DNA of 64,000 nt from Saprospirales bacterium (GTDB lineage: Bacteria; Bacteroidota; Bacteroidia; Chitinophagales; Saprospiraceae): NCBI GenBank assembly GCA_016711045.1, contig JADJTT010000002.1, forward strand, positions 434,001-498,000, given 5' to 3'. Below, piece by piece: positions 32,399-41,996 of the stretch; the stretch's first letter is position 1; each line of letters begins with the position of its first letter. The position numbers and the translations under genes are program-made. Under the pieces are notes generated by a model. The model saw only the letters and a program-made list of their open reading frames with translations, ran no database searches and was not told the DNA's origin.

Positions 32399-34939
32399 TT
32401 AAAAATCCATCCGCAACCGCAGGTTGATGCGCCTGGATGTCAGAAAATTAGGTATGGCGTATTGTTGATTGAAAATCGTTTTGATCCAGGTATTGGAAGC
32501 CACGTTCTGCACCTTCATGAGGTTGAATATTTCCAAACTCAGCCAGGTATTGCGGGTGAACCGGAGAAAATGGTGCGGTTTTTCCGCTTTGCGGATCTCA
32601 TTCCACAACAAGACCGAAAAACCAATGTCGACCCGGTGATAGGGCCTGAATCGGTAGGTGTTGCGGTATATCCTGTTATTGTCCAACAACCCGTAGGGCA
32701 GGCCCGTTCCTACCGAAAAATTGAGGTGCATCTTAAAATTTTCGTGCTTGGGCAAGTAATCCTGAAAAAAGACCGATAGGGTCATAAACTGATCCGTAGG
32801 GCGTGGCACGTCGTCGACCGGCACGGCTTGGGGCTCTCCGTATTCGCGCCGCAGGTGCTGAACGCCTTCCAGGCTTTCGCGGGCACGGAGGAAGGAGAGG
32901 TTGAACCACGATTCGGCGCCCGGCACAAATTCGCCATTGAGCCGAAGGTCAATGCCCGTCACGTACCCGCTGGCGTCGTTTTGTCCGGAATAGCGGATCC
33001 GCACGTTATCGATATCGTAAGATACCTGATCCCACAGCCTCTTATAATAGATCTCCGTGATGAAGCGAAACTTCTTGGGGCTGAGCTTACCGAGGAAAAA
33101 ATCCCAGGTCAATCCGCCCACCAGATGGGCTGATTTTTGGGCCTGTACGTCGGTGTTGATCAGGCCTTCCGTGTTGCGCAGCTCCCGGTAGAATGGCGGC
33201 TGGTAATAGAGCCCGCCTGCCAGGCGATAGGTGATATCCCGTCCTTTCCAAAGGGGTTTGAAAAGGAGTTGTACGCGGGGCGTCACGAAGCCTTCACCGT
33301 TAAGGTCCCAATAGGCGGCACGCACACCGGCGCTGATGCGCAGGTCGGCCACGCTGTCTTTGCGCCAGGTATAGGTGTCCTGTACATAGGCCATCAGGCG
33401 ATTGGAGGAAATGGGGTTAGGGTCTTTCTTCAGCACCCGGAACACCAGCACCTGGTTGGTGTCATAAGGCAGGGAATAGCCTGCCGAGTCGAGCCGCTCC
33501 CACTCGTTGAGTTGGTCGTCGATCAGCTCATTTTGCCATTTGGCGCTCCATTGGAAGAAGTGACTGGAGGTCACCTCGGGGCCTTTGGTCTCGACTTGGA
33601 GTTCAAAGCCGCCTTTGTGCTCCACATTGGTCACGCTGGCAAAAAGATAATTGCGGACGTATTGTTGCTGGGTACCTCCACCTAATTCGGAGAGCACTTC
33701 CCCAAAGTTGTCGCTGCCCAGGTTGGAGTCGATCTCCCGCAAGCTGTAATATCCGGTGATATCGAAGCGTTCATTTTCGGCACTCTGGTAGCGGGATGCC
33801 AGCATTTTGAGGTAATACGGATTCCTGGGTCGTTCCGGCAGGTAAGTCAGGGAAACACCGGTGAGGTTCGTGGTAAAATCGTCGACCTCTTGTCCTTCAA
33901 ACTCCGCATATAGATTCAGGGTAAAGTCGATCAGGCCGAAAGCAGTAGATCTGGTTTGGGGGCGGAAGCGGAAGACGCTCCGGTTGAGGTTGCCGATAAC
34001 CCCCAGCTGCCAGTGTGGATGGAGGTCATAGGTAATATAAGCCTGGATATCGGTAAAATCGGGCAGGTATTCGCCTTGAATGTCGAGGGTGCCCAGCAGG
34101 TAACGAGTCGTTTTATATCGTGCGCCCACGAGGTAGCGTAATTTTTTGTAGGAAGCTTTGCCCAGTTGCAGTGTGCCTTCGAGATGCCCTGTTGCGCCCA
34201 GCGCACTGACGCTGGCCGAAGCGCGCAGGCTGTCGGGCCGCTTGTATTGAATGTCGAGCACCGACGATTGCTTATCTCCAAATCGGGCTTCGAAGCCCCC
34301 GGACGAAAAGGAAAGGCTACGGATAAGGTCGACATTGGGAAAGGTGAGCCCTTCCTGCTGGCCGGCACGGATCAACTGAGGCCGGTAGATCTCAAAATCG
34401 TTGACATAGACCAGGTTCTCGTCGTAGTTGCCGCCCCGCACGTTGTATTGGGAGCTTAGTTCACCGCCGCTGCCTGAGTTGGCGCCGAGCGCAATGTGGG
34501 GTAGCATGCTCTCCAGATTGCCCGTCGTGGTAGGCAGTAGCTTCAACTCCGTCACATCTTCCCGGATCATCCCGTTGTCGTTCACCCGCTTGTCTGTCAC
34601 TACGATCTCCACCTCAGAAGCAGAAGGGGGCATTTTGACATCCAGTACCAGGGTGCTGTTGGCTTTCAGCGGACCCAGTTTGCGGCGCTCTTCCGTGTAT
34701 CCGATGCGGGTAAATACGAGGGTGAATGTCTTTCCAACCTCCACTTCCAGGCGGTAATCCCCTTTCGTGTTGGTTTCGGCCACGCGATTTGTACCGTCTA
34801 CATAGACCGTCACCAGTTCAATACCCTGTTCGGTGAAATCGTCGGTTACCCGGCCGGCCACGGTCGCTATAGGGTCTTCCTGGGAACGGGCGACAGTGGC
34901 GAGGAGGAAGAGGAGGAAGATCGTTAGGGAACGGAGCAT
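32399..34939 (-). CDS. TonB-dependent receptor with carboxypeptidase-like regulatory domain
   Basis: 846 residues. Signal peptide MLRSLTIFLLFLLATVARSQ is followed by a CarboxypepD_reg-like beta-sandwich (VAGRVTDDFTEQGIELVTVY, residues ~27-105). A plug domain comes next (EDVTELKLLPTTTGNLESML, NVRGGNYDENLVYVNDFEIY, VDLIRSLSFSSGGFEARFGD), then a ~600-residue outer-membrane barrel ending NLRLRMDF with terminal Phe. Such receptors take up iron complexes, vitamins or oligomers using TonB energy. No SusD partner is adjacent, so a glycan-utilisation role is not indicated. The gene is downstream of rpe with a heptamer-repeat leader between. Confidence 0.92.
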   Translation of the reverse strand: MLRSLTIFLLFLLATVARSQEDPIATVAGRVTDDFTEQGIELVTVYVDGTNRVAETNTKGDYRLEVEVGKTFTLVFTRIGYTEERRKLGPLKANSTLVLDVKMPPSASEVEIVVTDKRVNDNGMIREDVTELKLLPTTTGNLESMLPHIALGANSGSGGELSSQYNVRGGNYDENLVYVNDFEIYRPQLIRAGQQEGLTFPNVDLIRSLSFSSGGFEARFGDKQSSVLDIQYKRPDSLRASASVSALGATGHLEGTLQLGKASYKKLRYLVGARYKTTRYLLGTLDIQGEYLPDFTDIQAYITYDLHPHWQLGVIGNLNRSVFRFRPQTRSTAFGLIDFTLNLYAEFEGQEVDDFTTNLTGVSLTYLPERPRNPYYLKMLASRYQSAENERFDITGYYSLREIDSNLGSDNFGEVLSELGGGTQQQYVRNYLFASVTNVEHKGGFELQVETKGPEVTSSHFFQWSAKWQNELIDDQLNEWERLDSAGYSLPYDTNQVLVFRVLKKDPNPISSNRLMAYVQDTYTWRKDSVADLRISAGVRAAYWDLNGEGFVTPRVQLLFKPLWKGRDITYRLAGGLYYQPPFYRELRNTEGLINTDVQAQKSAHLVGGLTWDFFLGKLSPKKFRFITEIYYKRLWDQVSYDIDNVRIRYSGQNDASGYVTGIDLRLNGEFVPGAESWFNLSFLRARESLEGVQHLRREYGEPQAVPVDDVPRPTDQFMTLSVFFQDYLPKHENFKMHLNFSVGTGLPYGLLDNNRIYRNTYRFRPYHRVDIGFSVLLWNEIRKAEKPHHFLRFTRNTWLSLEIFNLMKVQNVASNTWIKTIFNQQYAIPNFLTSRRINLRLRMDF

Positions 34940-34942
34940 TTT

Positions 34943-34997
34943 GAGTGAAGAGTGAAAGGGGTGAAGGGTGAAAAGGGTGAAGGGTGAAGGGTGAAGA
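34943..34997. repeat. GGGTGAA heptamer repeats between rpe and the receptor gene
   Basis: About seven loosely conserved units of GGGTGAA/GAGTGAA type fill the 60-base gap from 3 bases outside the rpe stop (35000) to 3 bases outside the receptor start (34939). All are in one orientation. Confidence 0.8.
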
Positions 34998-34999
34998 GG

Positions 35000-35668
35000 T
35001 TAGAAGGAGCGTATGGGTTCGAGGGCTTTTAGTTGATGGATCGCATTTTGGGGGTCCGGGGCTTTGAATACGCTGCTACCGGCCACCAGGACATCGGCGC
35101 CGGCGCGGAGGAGGGATTCGGCATTATGCTGGGCTACCCCTCCATCCACCTCAATCAGGATCGAAGCGTTGGCCGCCTCGATCATCTCCTTCAATTGCCG
35201 GATCTTGGGGATGGTGCGGTAGATAAATTTTTGCCCGCCAAATCCGGGATTTACCGACATCAGGCAAACCAGGTCGATATCGTCGAGCAGGTCTTCCAGG
35301 ACGGATACCGGGGTATGGGGATTGAGGGCTACCCCTGCTTTAGCGCCGGAATCTTTGATCTGGTGTACTACCCGGTGCAAGTGTGGGCATGCTTCATAAT
35401 GCACAGAGATCACGTCGGCGCCCGCCTCCCGAAACGACTCGACATAGCGTTCGGGCTCTACGATCATGAGGTGGACGTCGAGTGGTTTTTGGGCCATCTT
35501 TTTCATAGCAGCCACAATGAACATCCCGAAGGTGATATTGGGCACGAAACGGCCATCCATCACATCGAGGTGAAACCAATCGGCCTCACTTTCGTTGACC
35601 ATGGCAAATTCATCGGCCAGACGGGTAAAGTCTGCGGCGAGTATGGAAGGAGCGATTAAATGTTTCAT
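35000..35668 (-). CDS. rpe: Ribulose-phosphate 3-epimerase
   Basis: 222 residues; interconverts ribulose-5-phosphate and xylulose-5-phosphate in the pentose phosphate pathway. Conserved segments: IAPSILAADFTRLADE, WFHLDVMDGRFVPNITFG (metal ligands His and Asp), LDVHLMIVEP, ISVHYEACPH, GVALNPHTPV, LVCLMSVNPGFGGQKFI and ILIEVDGGV. Full length with TIM-barrel order intact. Stop codon is 3 bases from a GGGTGAA heptamer array. Confidence 0.97.
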   Translation of the reverse strand: MKHLIAPSILAADFTRLADEFAMVNESEADWFHLDVMDGRFVPNITFGMFIVAAMKKMAQKPLDVHLMIVEPERYVESFREAGADVISVHYEACPHLHRVVHQIKDSGAKAGVALNPHTPVSVLEDLLDDIDLVCLMSVNPGFGGQKFIYRTIPKIRQLKEMIEAANASILIEVDGGVAQHNAESLLRAGADVLVAGSSVFKAPDPQNAIHQLKALEPIRSF

Positions 35669-35688
35669 GCGGCAAAAGTAAGAATATA

Positions 35689-36453
35689 TTACTTCTCTCT
35701 GGGCACGTGAATGATCTGATTGTCTTCCAGGATGGGCATCCGCCGGAGGCGCAGGAAGAGTTGTACCGTAGCCAGTACGTCTTTTTCACAATAGAGTGCG
35801 ATGCGTTCCAGGTCGTTTTCCTCCCAGAATACCCGCCCTACCTGGCTGCCGTCGATATCTTCTTTGGGGGAGGGAAAATCCAGGACAGCAGCAAGGAGTT
35901 TCAGGGAGGTGAAGCTCTTTCTGTCGCCAAATTTCCACAATTCCATGGTGTCGAGCAGGTGTTTGGTTTCCCAGGGTTTCTTGCCTGTGATATCCATCAT
36001 GGCCGGAAAAGGCAGTTGATTGATCACCATGCGCCGGCAGATATAGGGAATATCAAACTCCTTAATATTATGGCCGCATAGAAAATGGCGATCCGGGTTA
36101 TTGAAAAACTGGTTCAGCAGCTGAGAAAAACCCTCCAGCACTTCCCGTTCATTTTCGCTCTCAAAAGATTTGAGGCGCAGACGCAAGCGTTGGTCCTCCT
36201 TGTCACGGGTAACAAAGCCCACCGAGATACAGATGATCTTCCCAAACTCGGCATAGATAGCTGCCTTGTCCAGGTATGTCTCCGCATAGGCCTCTTCTTC
36301 CAGTTCTTCCTGCGCACGGTTCAGGCCCCGCGCTTTGATCTTCCACAGCTCCTGCATGTGTTCGGGCAGTTCTTCAAAGTTCGGCTCCCCTGATACACAT
36401 TCTATATCGAGGAATAACACATTGGCGATGTCGATGACGTTGAGCATATCCAT
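35689..36453 (-). CDS. PolB-like 3'-5' exonuclease (DEDD superfamily)
   Basis: 254 residues. VLFLDIECVSGEPNFEELPE at the start gives the first Asp-x-Glu; HFLCGHNIKEFDIPYICRRM gives the middle Asp; ALYCEKDVLATVQLFLRL gives the last acidic motif. This matches the predicted PolB-like exonuclease family, stand-alone relatives of polymerase proofreading domains. It would act on DNA or RNA 3' ends with two metal ions; its cellular role is unclear. The start at 36453 (MDMLNVIDIANVLF) has an alternative ATG two codons later. It is followed by rpe 20 bases downstream. Confidence 0.85.
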   Translation of the reverse strand: MDMLNVIDIANVLFLDIECVSGEPNFEELPEHMQELWKIKARGLNRAQEELEEEAYAETYLDKAAIYAEFGKIICISVGFVTRDKEDQRLRLRLKSFESENEREVLEGFSQLLNQFFNNPDRHFLCGHNIKEFDIPYICRRMVINQLPFPAMMDITGKKPWETKHLLDTMELWKFGDRKSFTSLKLLAAVLDFPSPKEDIDGSQVGRVFWEENDLERIALYCEKDVLATVQLFLRLRRMPILEDNQIIHVPREK

Positions 36454-36629
36454 AATTCGGCACAGGTTTTGAACACGTTTAAAATAGTTTTTTTTCAGCT
36501 ACCGCCATAAATATTTTTCCTCAATCTGAACATTTTTTCCAAACAATACCTAATTGTAGTAGTGAAGCGAACTACTTTAATCAATTTGCTTCAGAAAAGG
36601 ACATTAAAAAATAAAAACAATTTTCTTTT

Positions 36630-37637
36630 ATGACAACGACCAATGTAAATCCCAGTCCCAACGCAACCCCCAATCAGGCCAGACAACGCCTGATCGCAAT
36701 TGCTGCGGTAATCGTCGCTGCACTGCTTATCGTCAACGGTATCTTATTGTACAGCTGGCTTTCCCAGAAAAAAGTAGCGGCTCAAACCACTGCTGATTTG
36801 GAAGAATCAGAACGATTGAGAGAAGAACTCGACCTCCAATATAATGGAGCCCTGGCTGATTTGGAAGACATGCGTGGCAAAAATGATGAACTCAACGCCC
36901 TCATCGACTCGAAAGAAGCTGAACTGAAAGACGCACGCGACAAGATCGACCGCATGATCAAAAACGATCTCCCCCGTGCCAAATCCGAAATTAAGACGTT
37001 GAAAACGCAACTCGAAGGGTACGTTGCAGAGATCAATGACCTCAAGGCTCAAAACGCTCAACTCGCAGAGAGCAACACCGCGCTTCAGGAGGAGAAATCC
37101 CTGCTGACGTCTGACCTGGAGCAATCAAAAATGACCAATGAAGAGTTGGCTGCCAACAAAGCCGCATTGGTCAGTGAGAAAGAGGAATTGTCTGCCCGCA
37201 ACCAGGATCTGAGCAAAACCGTAAACTTCGCTTCCGTCGTAAAGGTGGAAGACCTGGAAGTGACCGGACTGGCCACCCGCGATTCGGGTAAAGCCGTAAA
37301 AAAATCGGCTGCAAAAAATGTAGACCAACTCGAGATCTGCTTCAATACCACTGCCAATGAGGTAGCGCGTCCAGGTTCCGAAAACTTTTACATCCGCCTG
37401 ATCAGCCCTACCGGTGAAACCCTCGCGATCGAGGAATTGGGCAGCGGCATCATGACGAGCAGCAAAACGAACGAAAAAATCCGCTACACGCAGATGACCA
37501 CAGCCGATTACAGCAATGACGCAAGTCGTGTCTGTGCAAGCTGGACTCCGGGTCAGCAGTTTCAGGAAGGCACCTACCAGGTGGAAGTTTACAACAAAGG
37601 CTTCCTCGCAGGTACCAGCACGTTCAAACTGCGGTAA
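36630..37637 (+). CDS. Single-pass membrane protein with long coiled coil
   Basis: 335 residues, family not recognised. One transmembrane helix near residues 22-45 (LIAIAAVIVAALLIVNGILL) is followed by ~150 residues of heptad-patterned coiled coil (ESERLREELDLQYNGALADL, IKTLKTQLEGYVAEINDLKA, MTNEELAANKAALVSEKEEL). A C-terminal beta-rich globular domain (~200-335) reads LEICFNTTANEVARPGSENF and QFQEGTYQVEVYNKGFLAG. It would sit in the inner membrane with the coil and globular domain in the periplasm. Function unknown. A perfect intrinsic terminator follows. Confidence 0.75.
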   Translation: MTTTNVNPSPNATPNQARQRLIAIAAVIVAALLIVNGILLYSWLSQKKVAAQTTADLEESERLREELDLQYNGALADLEDMRGKNDELNALIDSKEAELKDARDKIDRMIKNDLPRAKSEIKTLKTQLEGYVAEINDLKAQNAQLAESNTALQEEKSLLTSDLEQSKMTNEELAANKAALVSEKEELSARNQDLSKTVNFASVVKVEDLEVTGLATRDSGKAVKKSAAKNVDQLEICFNTTANEVARPGSENFYIRLISPTGETLAIEELGSGIMTSSKTNEKIRYTQMTTADYSNDASRVCASWTPGQQFQEGTYQVEVYNKGFLAGTSTFKLR

Positions 37638-37651
37638 ACTGCATACCGCCT

Positions 37652-37690
37652 AAAAAAAAGACCACTGCCGGCGGCAGTGGTCCTTTTTTT
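37652..37690. terminator. Intrinsic terminator, bidirectional
   Basis: GACCACTGCCG and CGGCAGTGGTC form a perfect stem with A-run before and T-run after (CTTTTTTTG). Confidence 0.9.
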
Positions 37691-37759
37691 GTTTTATTCC
37701 TATCTAGTAAAATATATCCTGAAGAAAACCACTTCGGTTTAATAATAACCATTGCTGCT

Positions 37760-38128
37760 ATGCCCTTTATCGCCTTTGTCACTTCCTTTTTACTGCTATT
37801 TTCTCCGGCCCAAACCGATTCCAAGATCGAATGGCTGAGCCCTACGGATATAAAAATGGGCACAGTACCCTATCGGGAACCGGCTTTTATCCGGTTTCCT
37901 TTCCGGAATTTGAGCGCAGAACCGCTCATCATCGATAATATCCGCACCGGCTGTGGGTGTACAGCGCCCGAATGGTCGGAAGCAGCGGTCGCCCCGGGCG
38001 ACACCTCTTCCTTCGTCATAGAGTACGATGCCGAAAAAATGGGCTACTTTAAACAGTGGATACGGGTTTTTCTCCATGGACAACGCCAACCCGAACGCTT
38101 ATGGATCGAAGGGGAGGTCGTTGATTGA
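37760..38128 (+). CDS. DUF1573 domain secreted protein
   Basis: 122 residues: leader MPFIAFVTSFLLLFSPAQT, then a single DUF1573 beta-sandwich with the hallmark FRNLSAEPLIIDNIRTGCGC followed by TAPEWSEAAVAPGD. The family is very common in Bacteroidota, usually secreted, with no established function; the fold resembles ASH/MSP-type domains. It precedes lepB by about 100 bases on the same strand. Confidence 0.88.
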   Translation: MPFIAFVTSFLLLFSPAQTDSKIEWLSPTDIKMGTVPYREPAFIRFPFRNLSAEPLIIDNIRTGCGCTAPEWSEAAVAPGDTSSFVIEYDAEKMGYFKQWIRVFLHGQRQPERLWIEGEVVD

Positions 38129-38163
38129 TTTTCATCAAATGTCGGGTTACCCGCAATTTCTTT

Positions 38164-38171
38164 TATTTTTG
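38164..38171 (+). promoter_or_regulatory. -7 promoter element upstream of lepB
   Basis: TATTTTTG matches TAnnTTTG, 62 bases before the lepB start. No clear -33. Confidence 0.5.
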
Positions 38172-38233
38172 CACGATTAAGTAGAAAGACATTTTACTTT
38201 CGAACCCGATTCACTAGACTTTATACCTAATTC

Positions 38234-39823
38234 ATGGAGATTATCATCTTTATCCTCGTCTCTTACCTGTTGCTCAGTGTCAGCCTCTATTTTCTTTTCC
38301 CAAAAGCAGGCGAAGCGGGTTGGAAAGGACTCGTTCCCGGATACAACTTTGCCATAATGGCAAAGCTGGTGGGCCGAAGCCCAAATTATGCATGGTGGTT
38401 CCTATTCCCTATCGTCAACTTATTTATCTATGCCTACCTCTGCATCGAAATGGTGCGCTCTTTCAAAAAATACAGTTTCCTCCATGCCGTTATAGCCGTA
38501 GTGTATGCCCCGGCTTTCTTTTTTTACCTGGCATTCTCCAAGGATGAAAATTACGACGGGCCTACCCTTACCCGGGAGAAAGAATACCACGCCCAACTGG
38601 TGGAAGCCCACGAAAAAGGAAATACGCGCCAACTGCAAAAACTACAGGCCGCGAATCCCTATAAAAAATCTGCTGTCCGGGAATGGTCGGAAGCCATCAT
38701 CTTTGCTGTATTTGCAGCGGCTTTCATCCGGATGTTTCTCATCGAAGCCTATGTGATCCCGACTTCTTCGATGGAAGGGTCGCTCATCGTGGGCGACTTC
38801 CTGTTTGTCAGCAAAGCCCATTACGGGATCCGCACCCCAAAAACGGTGCTGATGATCCCGTTGTTGCACAACCGGATCCCGTTGCTGAACCGGGAGTCCT
38901 ACCTTGCCAATCCCAATCTGCCGTTCACCCGCCTCCCCGCGCTGGAAAGTATCGACCGCAACGATCCGGTGGTGTTCAACTATCCGGAAGGAGACAGTGT
39001 GTATGTGACGCCTGGAAGGACTTTCAGCGTCTACGATGTGCGCCGCAATTCCGATTTCCTCTCCCTGGTGCCCAAGCAATACCCACTGACCGTGCGCCCG
39101 ATCGATAAAAAAGACCACTACATCAAACGCTGCGTGGCCATTTCCGGCGATACGATTCAGGTAATCGACCGGCAATTGTACGTCAATGGAAAACCCGCCC
39201 AAAACCCCACCAATATTCAGTTTACCTATCAGGTCAATTTCCCCGGGAGTCTGAACTCGGGCAAGTTCGAAGAGTGGGGAATCTCCAAGGAAGACATGCG
39301 CGCGCAAGGCCCCGGCTACATGATCCTCGTGTTGAATGAAGACCAAAAGAAAAAGGTGCAGTCGCTCGATCCGGGCATCGAAATTCTGCCGTATGATGTG
39401 ACCCAGGCTACGCCAAATCCGAATAACCTGTTCCCCTACGACCGGGTAAACTTCCCAGATTGGACCGTCGATAATTACGGACCGGTATTCATCCCGAAAG
39501 CAGGTCAGACCATCCGTCTTAGTACGCAAAACCTCGCCATGTTCCGGCGGGCCATTGAGGTCTATGAAGGCAATAAGGTCGAAGTCGAAAATGGCAATAT
39601 CCGCATCAACGGGCAACCGGCAGATTCATACACCTTCAAGATGAATTACTACTGGATGATGGGAGATAACCGCCATAACTCTGAAGACGCCCGGGTTTGG
39701 GGCTTTGTCCCTGAAGATCATATCGTGGGCAAACCGCTGTTCATCTGGTTGTCTGCCAAAGACGGAAAACTCGGCAACGGCGTGCGCTGGAACCGCATGT
39801 TCCGGTCGGCCAGCAAAATTTAG
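38234..39823 (+). CDS. lepB: Signal peptidase I (long Bacteroidota form)
   Basis: 529 residues, about twice the length of E. coli-type minimal cores. Residues 1-105 contain three to four membrane segments resembling the DUF5684 module (YNFAIMAKLVGRSPNYAWWF). A further anchor helix at ~152-172 precedes the catalytic part. The serine is Ser179 in VIPTSSMEGSLIVGD and the lysine is Lys298 in HYIKRCVAISGDTI. The box MMGDNRHNSEDARVWGFVPE lies near residue 474. It removes signal peptides of exported proteins, including the many T9SS cargoes seen here. It is the first gene before ftsX, with 52 bases between. Confidence 0.95.
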   Translation: MEIIIFILVSYLLLSVSLYFLFPKAGEAGWKGLVPGYNFAIMAKLVGRSPNYAWWFLFPIVNLFIYAYLCIEMVRSFKKYSFLHAVIAVVYAPAFFFYLAFSKDENYDGPTLTREKEYHAQLVEAHEKGNTRQLQKLQAANPYKKSAVREWSEAIIFAVFAAAFIRMFLIEAYVIPTSSMEGSLIVGDFLFVSKAHYGIRTPKTVLMIPLLHNRIPLLNRESYLANPNLPFTRLPALESIDRNDPVVFNYPEGDSVYVTPGRTFSVYDVRRNSDFLSLVPKQYPLTVRPIDKKDHYIKRCVAISGDTIQVIDRQLYVNGKPAQNPTNIQFTYQVNFPGSLNSGKFEEWGISKEDMRAQGPGYMILVLNEDQKKKVQSLDPGIEILPYDVTQATPNPNNLFPYDRVNFPDWTVDNYGPVFIPKAGQTIRLSTQNLAMFRRAIEVYEGNKVEVENGNIRINGQPADSYTFKMNYYWMMGDNRHNSEDARVWGFVPEDHIVGKPLFIWLSAKDGKLGNGVRWNRMFRSASKI

Positions 39824-39875
39824 GATGGATTTTCTAATTTTGTCTAATTACTTTTTTACCCAATAGAACGCCCCT

Positions 39876-40760
39876 ATGGCAGAGCCGTCTTTCCGACAGG
39901 ACCCCCCGAGAAGCCAACCCAACTATGGAAGATCCATCGTGAGTGTGGCCTTGGTGTTATTTCTGCTGGGTTTCTTCGGGATGGTTGTTCTCCAGGCGCG
40001 GCAGTTGGTGGCCATGCTCAAAGAAGAGATCAACCTGATCGTCGAAATCAATGACATTGCTACCCTAGAAGAAAAAACAGCCCTGCAAACACATTTGGAA
40101 TCGAGCGCTTTTCTCAAACCGGAAAGCCTTCGCTATATCAGCAAAGAAGAAGGCATTCAGTTGTTGCGCGACGATTTCGGGGAAGATTTTCTCGAAGCCG
40201 GACTGCCCAACCCCCTGCACGATGTGTATGTGTTCAATGTCAAGGCCCAGTTTATGCACCCTGATAGCATGACCAGCATCCGGACCGGGTTGATGAAAAA
40301 TTGGTACTCCGTCAGTGATGTGTATTACCAGCAAGGCCTGATCGAGACCCTGGCCAAGAACTTGCGCCGGATTGGATGGGTGTCGCTGGGTATTAGCCTG
40401 TTTTTCATCTTTGTGGCATTCGTACTCATTCACAATACGATCCGGTTGGCGCTCTACTCCAACCGCTTTATCATCAAAACCCAGGAATTGGTGGGCGCTT
40501 CCTGGGAATTTATCAGCAAGCCCTTTTTGCGGCGCAGCGTCTGGAATGGGGTATTCAGCGGCCTCCTGGGCATCGCACTGCTCAATGTGCTGCTGTGGGT
40601 TGCCCAACAGGAAATCCCGGAACTAAAAGAATTGCACGACTGGCCAAGCATCCTGTTTCTCTTTGGAATCCTGATCGCAATAGGGGTATTGATCACCTGG
40701 TCCAGTACGTACTACGTCGTGAACAAGTATTTAAAAATGCGGGTGGATGACCTTTATTGA
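39876..40760 (+). CDS. ftsX: Cell division permease FtsX
   Basis: 294 residues with the FtsX layout: one N-terminal membrane helix (SVALVLFLLGFFGMVVLQ), a periplasmic domain (residues ~45-160) and three C-terminal helices in an FtsX/MacB-like permease domain (LGISLFFIFVAFVLIHNTIR, NGVFSGLLGIALLNVLLW, ILFLFGILIAIGVLITW). With FtsE it forms an ABC-type complex that activates peptidoglycan hydrolases at the septum. ftsE is not in this window. The neighbours DUF3098, uppP and truB follow in the standard Bacteroidota order. Confidence 0.93.
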   Translation: MAEPSFRQDPPRSQPNYGRSIVSVALVLFLLGFFGMVVLQARQLVAMLKEEINLIVEINDIATLEEKTALQTHLESSAFLKPESLRYISKEEGIQLLRDDFGEDFLEAGLPNPLHDVYVFNVKAQFMHPDSMTSIRTGLMKNWYSVSDVYYQQGLIETLAKNLRRIGWVSLGISLFFIFVAFVLIHNTIRLALYSNRFIIKTQELVGASWEFISKPFLRRSVWNGVFSGLLGIALLNVLLWVAQQEIPELKELHDWPSILFLFGILIAIGVLITWSSTYYVVNKYLKMRVDDLY

Positions 40761-40766
40761 AAATAT

Positions 40767-40816
40767 AGTGAAGCGTGAAGCGTGAAAAATTCACTCTTCA
40801 CCCATCACGCTTCACT
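40767..40816. repeat. Inverted GTGAAGC heptamers between ftsX and the DUF3098 gene
   Basis: AGTGAAGCGTGAAGCGTGAA (40767-40786) faces an inverted group ending CATCACGCTTCACT (40803-40816), making an imperfect hairpin seven bases after the ftsX stop. Confidence 0.75.
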
Positions 40817-40829
40817 AAAATAAATAAAT

Positions 40830-41171
40830 ATGAGTAAATCGAACCCTCCGAAGCGCAAAGTGGTGGTTACCACTACTCCAAAAGAAAAAGAGTCGGCGGC
40901 TCCCACCAAGGGGCGGAGTTTCCGTACGACTACTTCCGATAATAAACCGCAAACCCAGCAACTCATCTATTCCAGGAAGAATTACTACTGGATGTTGGGG
41001 GGCATTGGACTGATCGCGGTGGGCATGGTCCTGATGGCCGGTGGGCACATGCCCAGTCCCGATGTATGGGATGAATCGATCATCTACAGCTGGCGACGTA
41101 CCGTGCTGGCCCCCTTCGTTATCCTGGTGGGTCTGGGTGTGGAAATCTACGCCATCTTCAAGCGGTATTAA
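40830..41171 (+). CDS. DUF3098 small membrane protein
   Basis: 113 residues: a basic, Thr/Pro/Ser-rich N-terminal tail of ~50 residues, then two membrane helices (YYWMLGGIGLIAVGMVLMAG and TVLAPFVILVGLGVEIYAIF) separated by GHMPSPDVWDESIIYS. This fits DUF3098, conserved between ftsX and uppP in Bacteroidota. A role in division or envelope assembly is suggested only by that conserved neighbourhood. The uppP gene starts 9 bases after the stop. Confidence 0.9.
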   Translation: MSKSNPPKRKVVVTTTPKEKESAAPTKGRSFRTTTSDNKPQTQQLIYSRKNYYWMLGGIGLIAVGMVLMAGGHMPSPDVWDESIIYSWRRTVLAPFVILVGLGVEIYAIFKRY

Positions 41172-41180
41172 TACTAGCAC

Positions 41181-41978
41181 ATGGCGGATCTATTACGCGC
41201 TTTAGTCCTGGGCATTATCCAGGGATTAACTGAATTCCTGCCGGTATCCAGTAGTGGGCACCTCGAATTGGCTAAATACCTGCTCCATGATCACAGTATA
41301 GCCGAGGAGAGTCTTTTGATGACCGTCACCCTCCATTTTGCCACTGCGTTGAGCACGATCGTCGTTTTTCGCAAAGAGATCTGGGTGCTGATCAAGGGCC
41401 TGTTTGCATTTAAATGGAATCGCGAGACCCGTTTTTCTGTAAATATCCTGATCTCCATGATCCCGGCAGCAGCCGTGGGATTGTTGTTTGAAGAAGAAAT
41501 TGAGGCGTTGTTTAATAAAAATATCCTGTTGGTTAGCGCGATGCTGGTAGTTACCGGGCTGTTGCTCCTTTTTGCCGACCGTGCCCGGCATACGGATAAA
41601 AGCGTTGGGCCCTGGCAGGCCATTCTCATTGGAATTTCGCAGGCCATCGCGATCTTGCCCGGCATTTCCCGGTCGGGAGCGACCATTTCGACTTCCGTGT
41701 TGTTGAGGGTTGACCGGCGGCAAGCAGCCAGCTTTTCCTTTTTGATGGTCGTCCCTTTGATCATTGGAAAAATGGGAAAGGATATGTTGGACGGAGCGCT
41801 GTTCACCCACGACCACAACGTTCCTGCTCTTGTGGTGGGATTCCTGGCTGCCTTCTTCTCCGGCCTCCTCGCCTGCCGGTGGATGGTGCTGCTGGTGCAG
41901 CGGGCCAAACTGTCCTGGTTTGCTGTATATTGTTTTGTGGTGGCCACAATAGCCATCATTTTGTATCTTTGGTTTTGA
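41181..41978 (+). CDS. uppP: Undecaprenyl-diphosphate phosphatase (BacA/UppP)
   Basis: 265 residues, polytopic. The active-site motifs are IIQGLTEFLPVSSSGHLELA near residue 13 (Glu-rich box) and ILPGISRSGATISTSVLLRV near residue 157 (PGxSRSG box). It recycles the undecaprenyl carrier for peptidoglycan and surface polysaccharide synthesis by removing a phosphate from C55-PP. High UppP confers bacitracin resistance by family knowledge. Likely cotranscribed with ftsX, DUF3098 and truB. Confidence 0.96.
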   Translation: MADLLRALVLGIIQGLTEFLPVSSSGHLELAKYLLHDHSIAEESLLMTVTLHFATALSTIVVFRKEIWVLIKGLFAFKWNRETRFSVNILISMIPAAAVGLLFEEEIEALFNKNILLVSAMLVVTGLLLLFADRARHTDKSVGPWQAILIGISQAIAILPGISRSGATISTSVLLRVDRRQAASFSFLMVVPLIIGKMGKDMLDGALFTHDHNVPALVVGFLAAFFSGLLACRWMVLLVQRAKLSWFAVYCFVVATIAIILYLWF

Positions 41979-41996
41979 TATTGCCCTTTTTTGAAT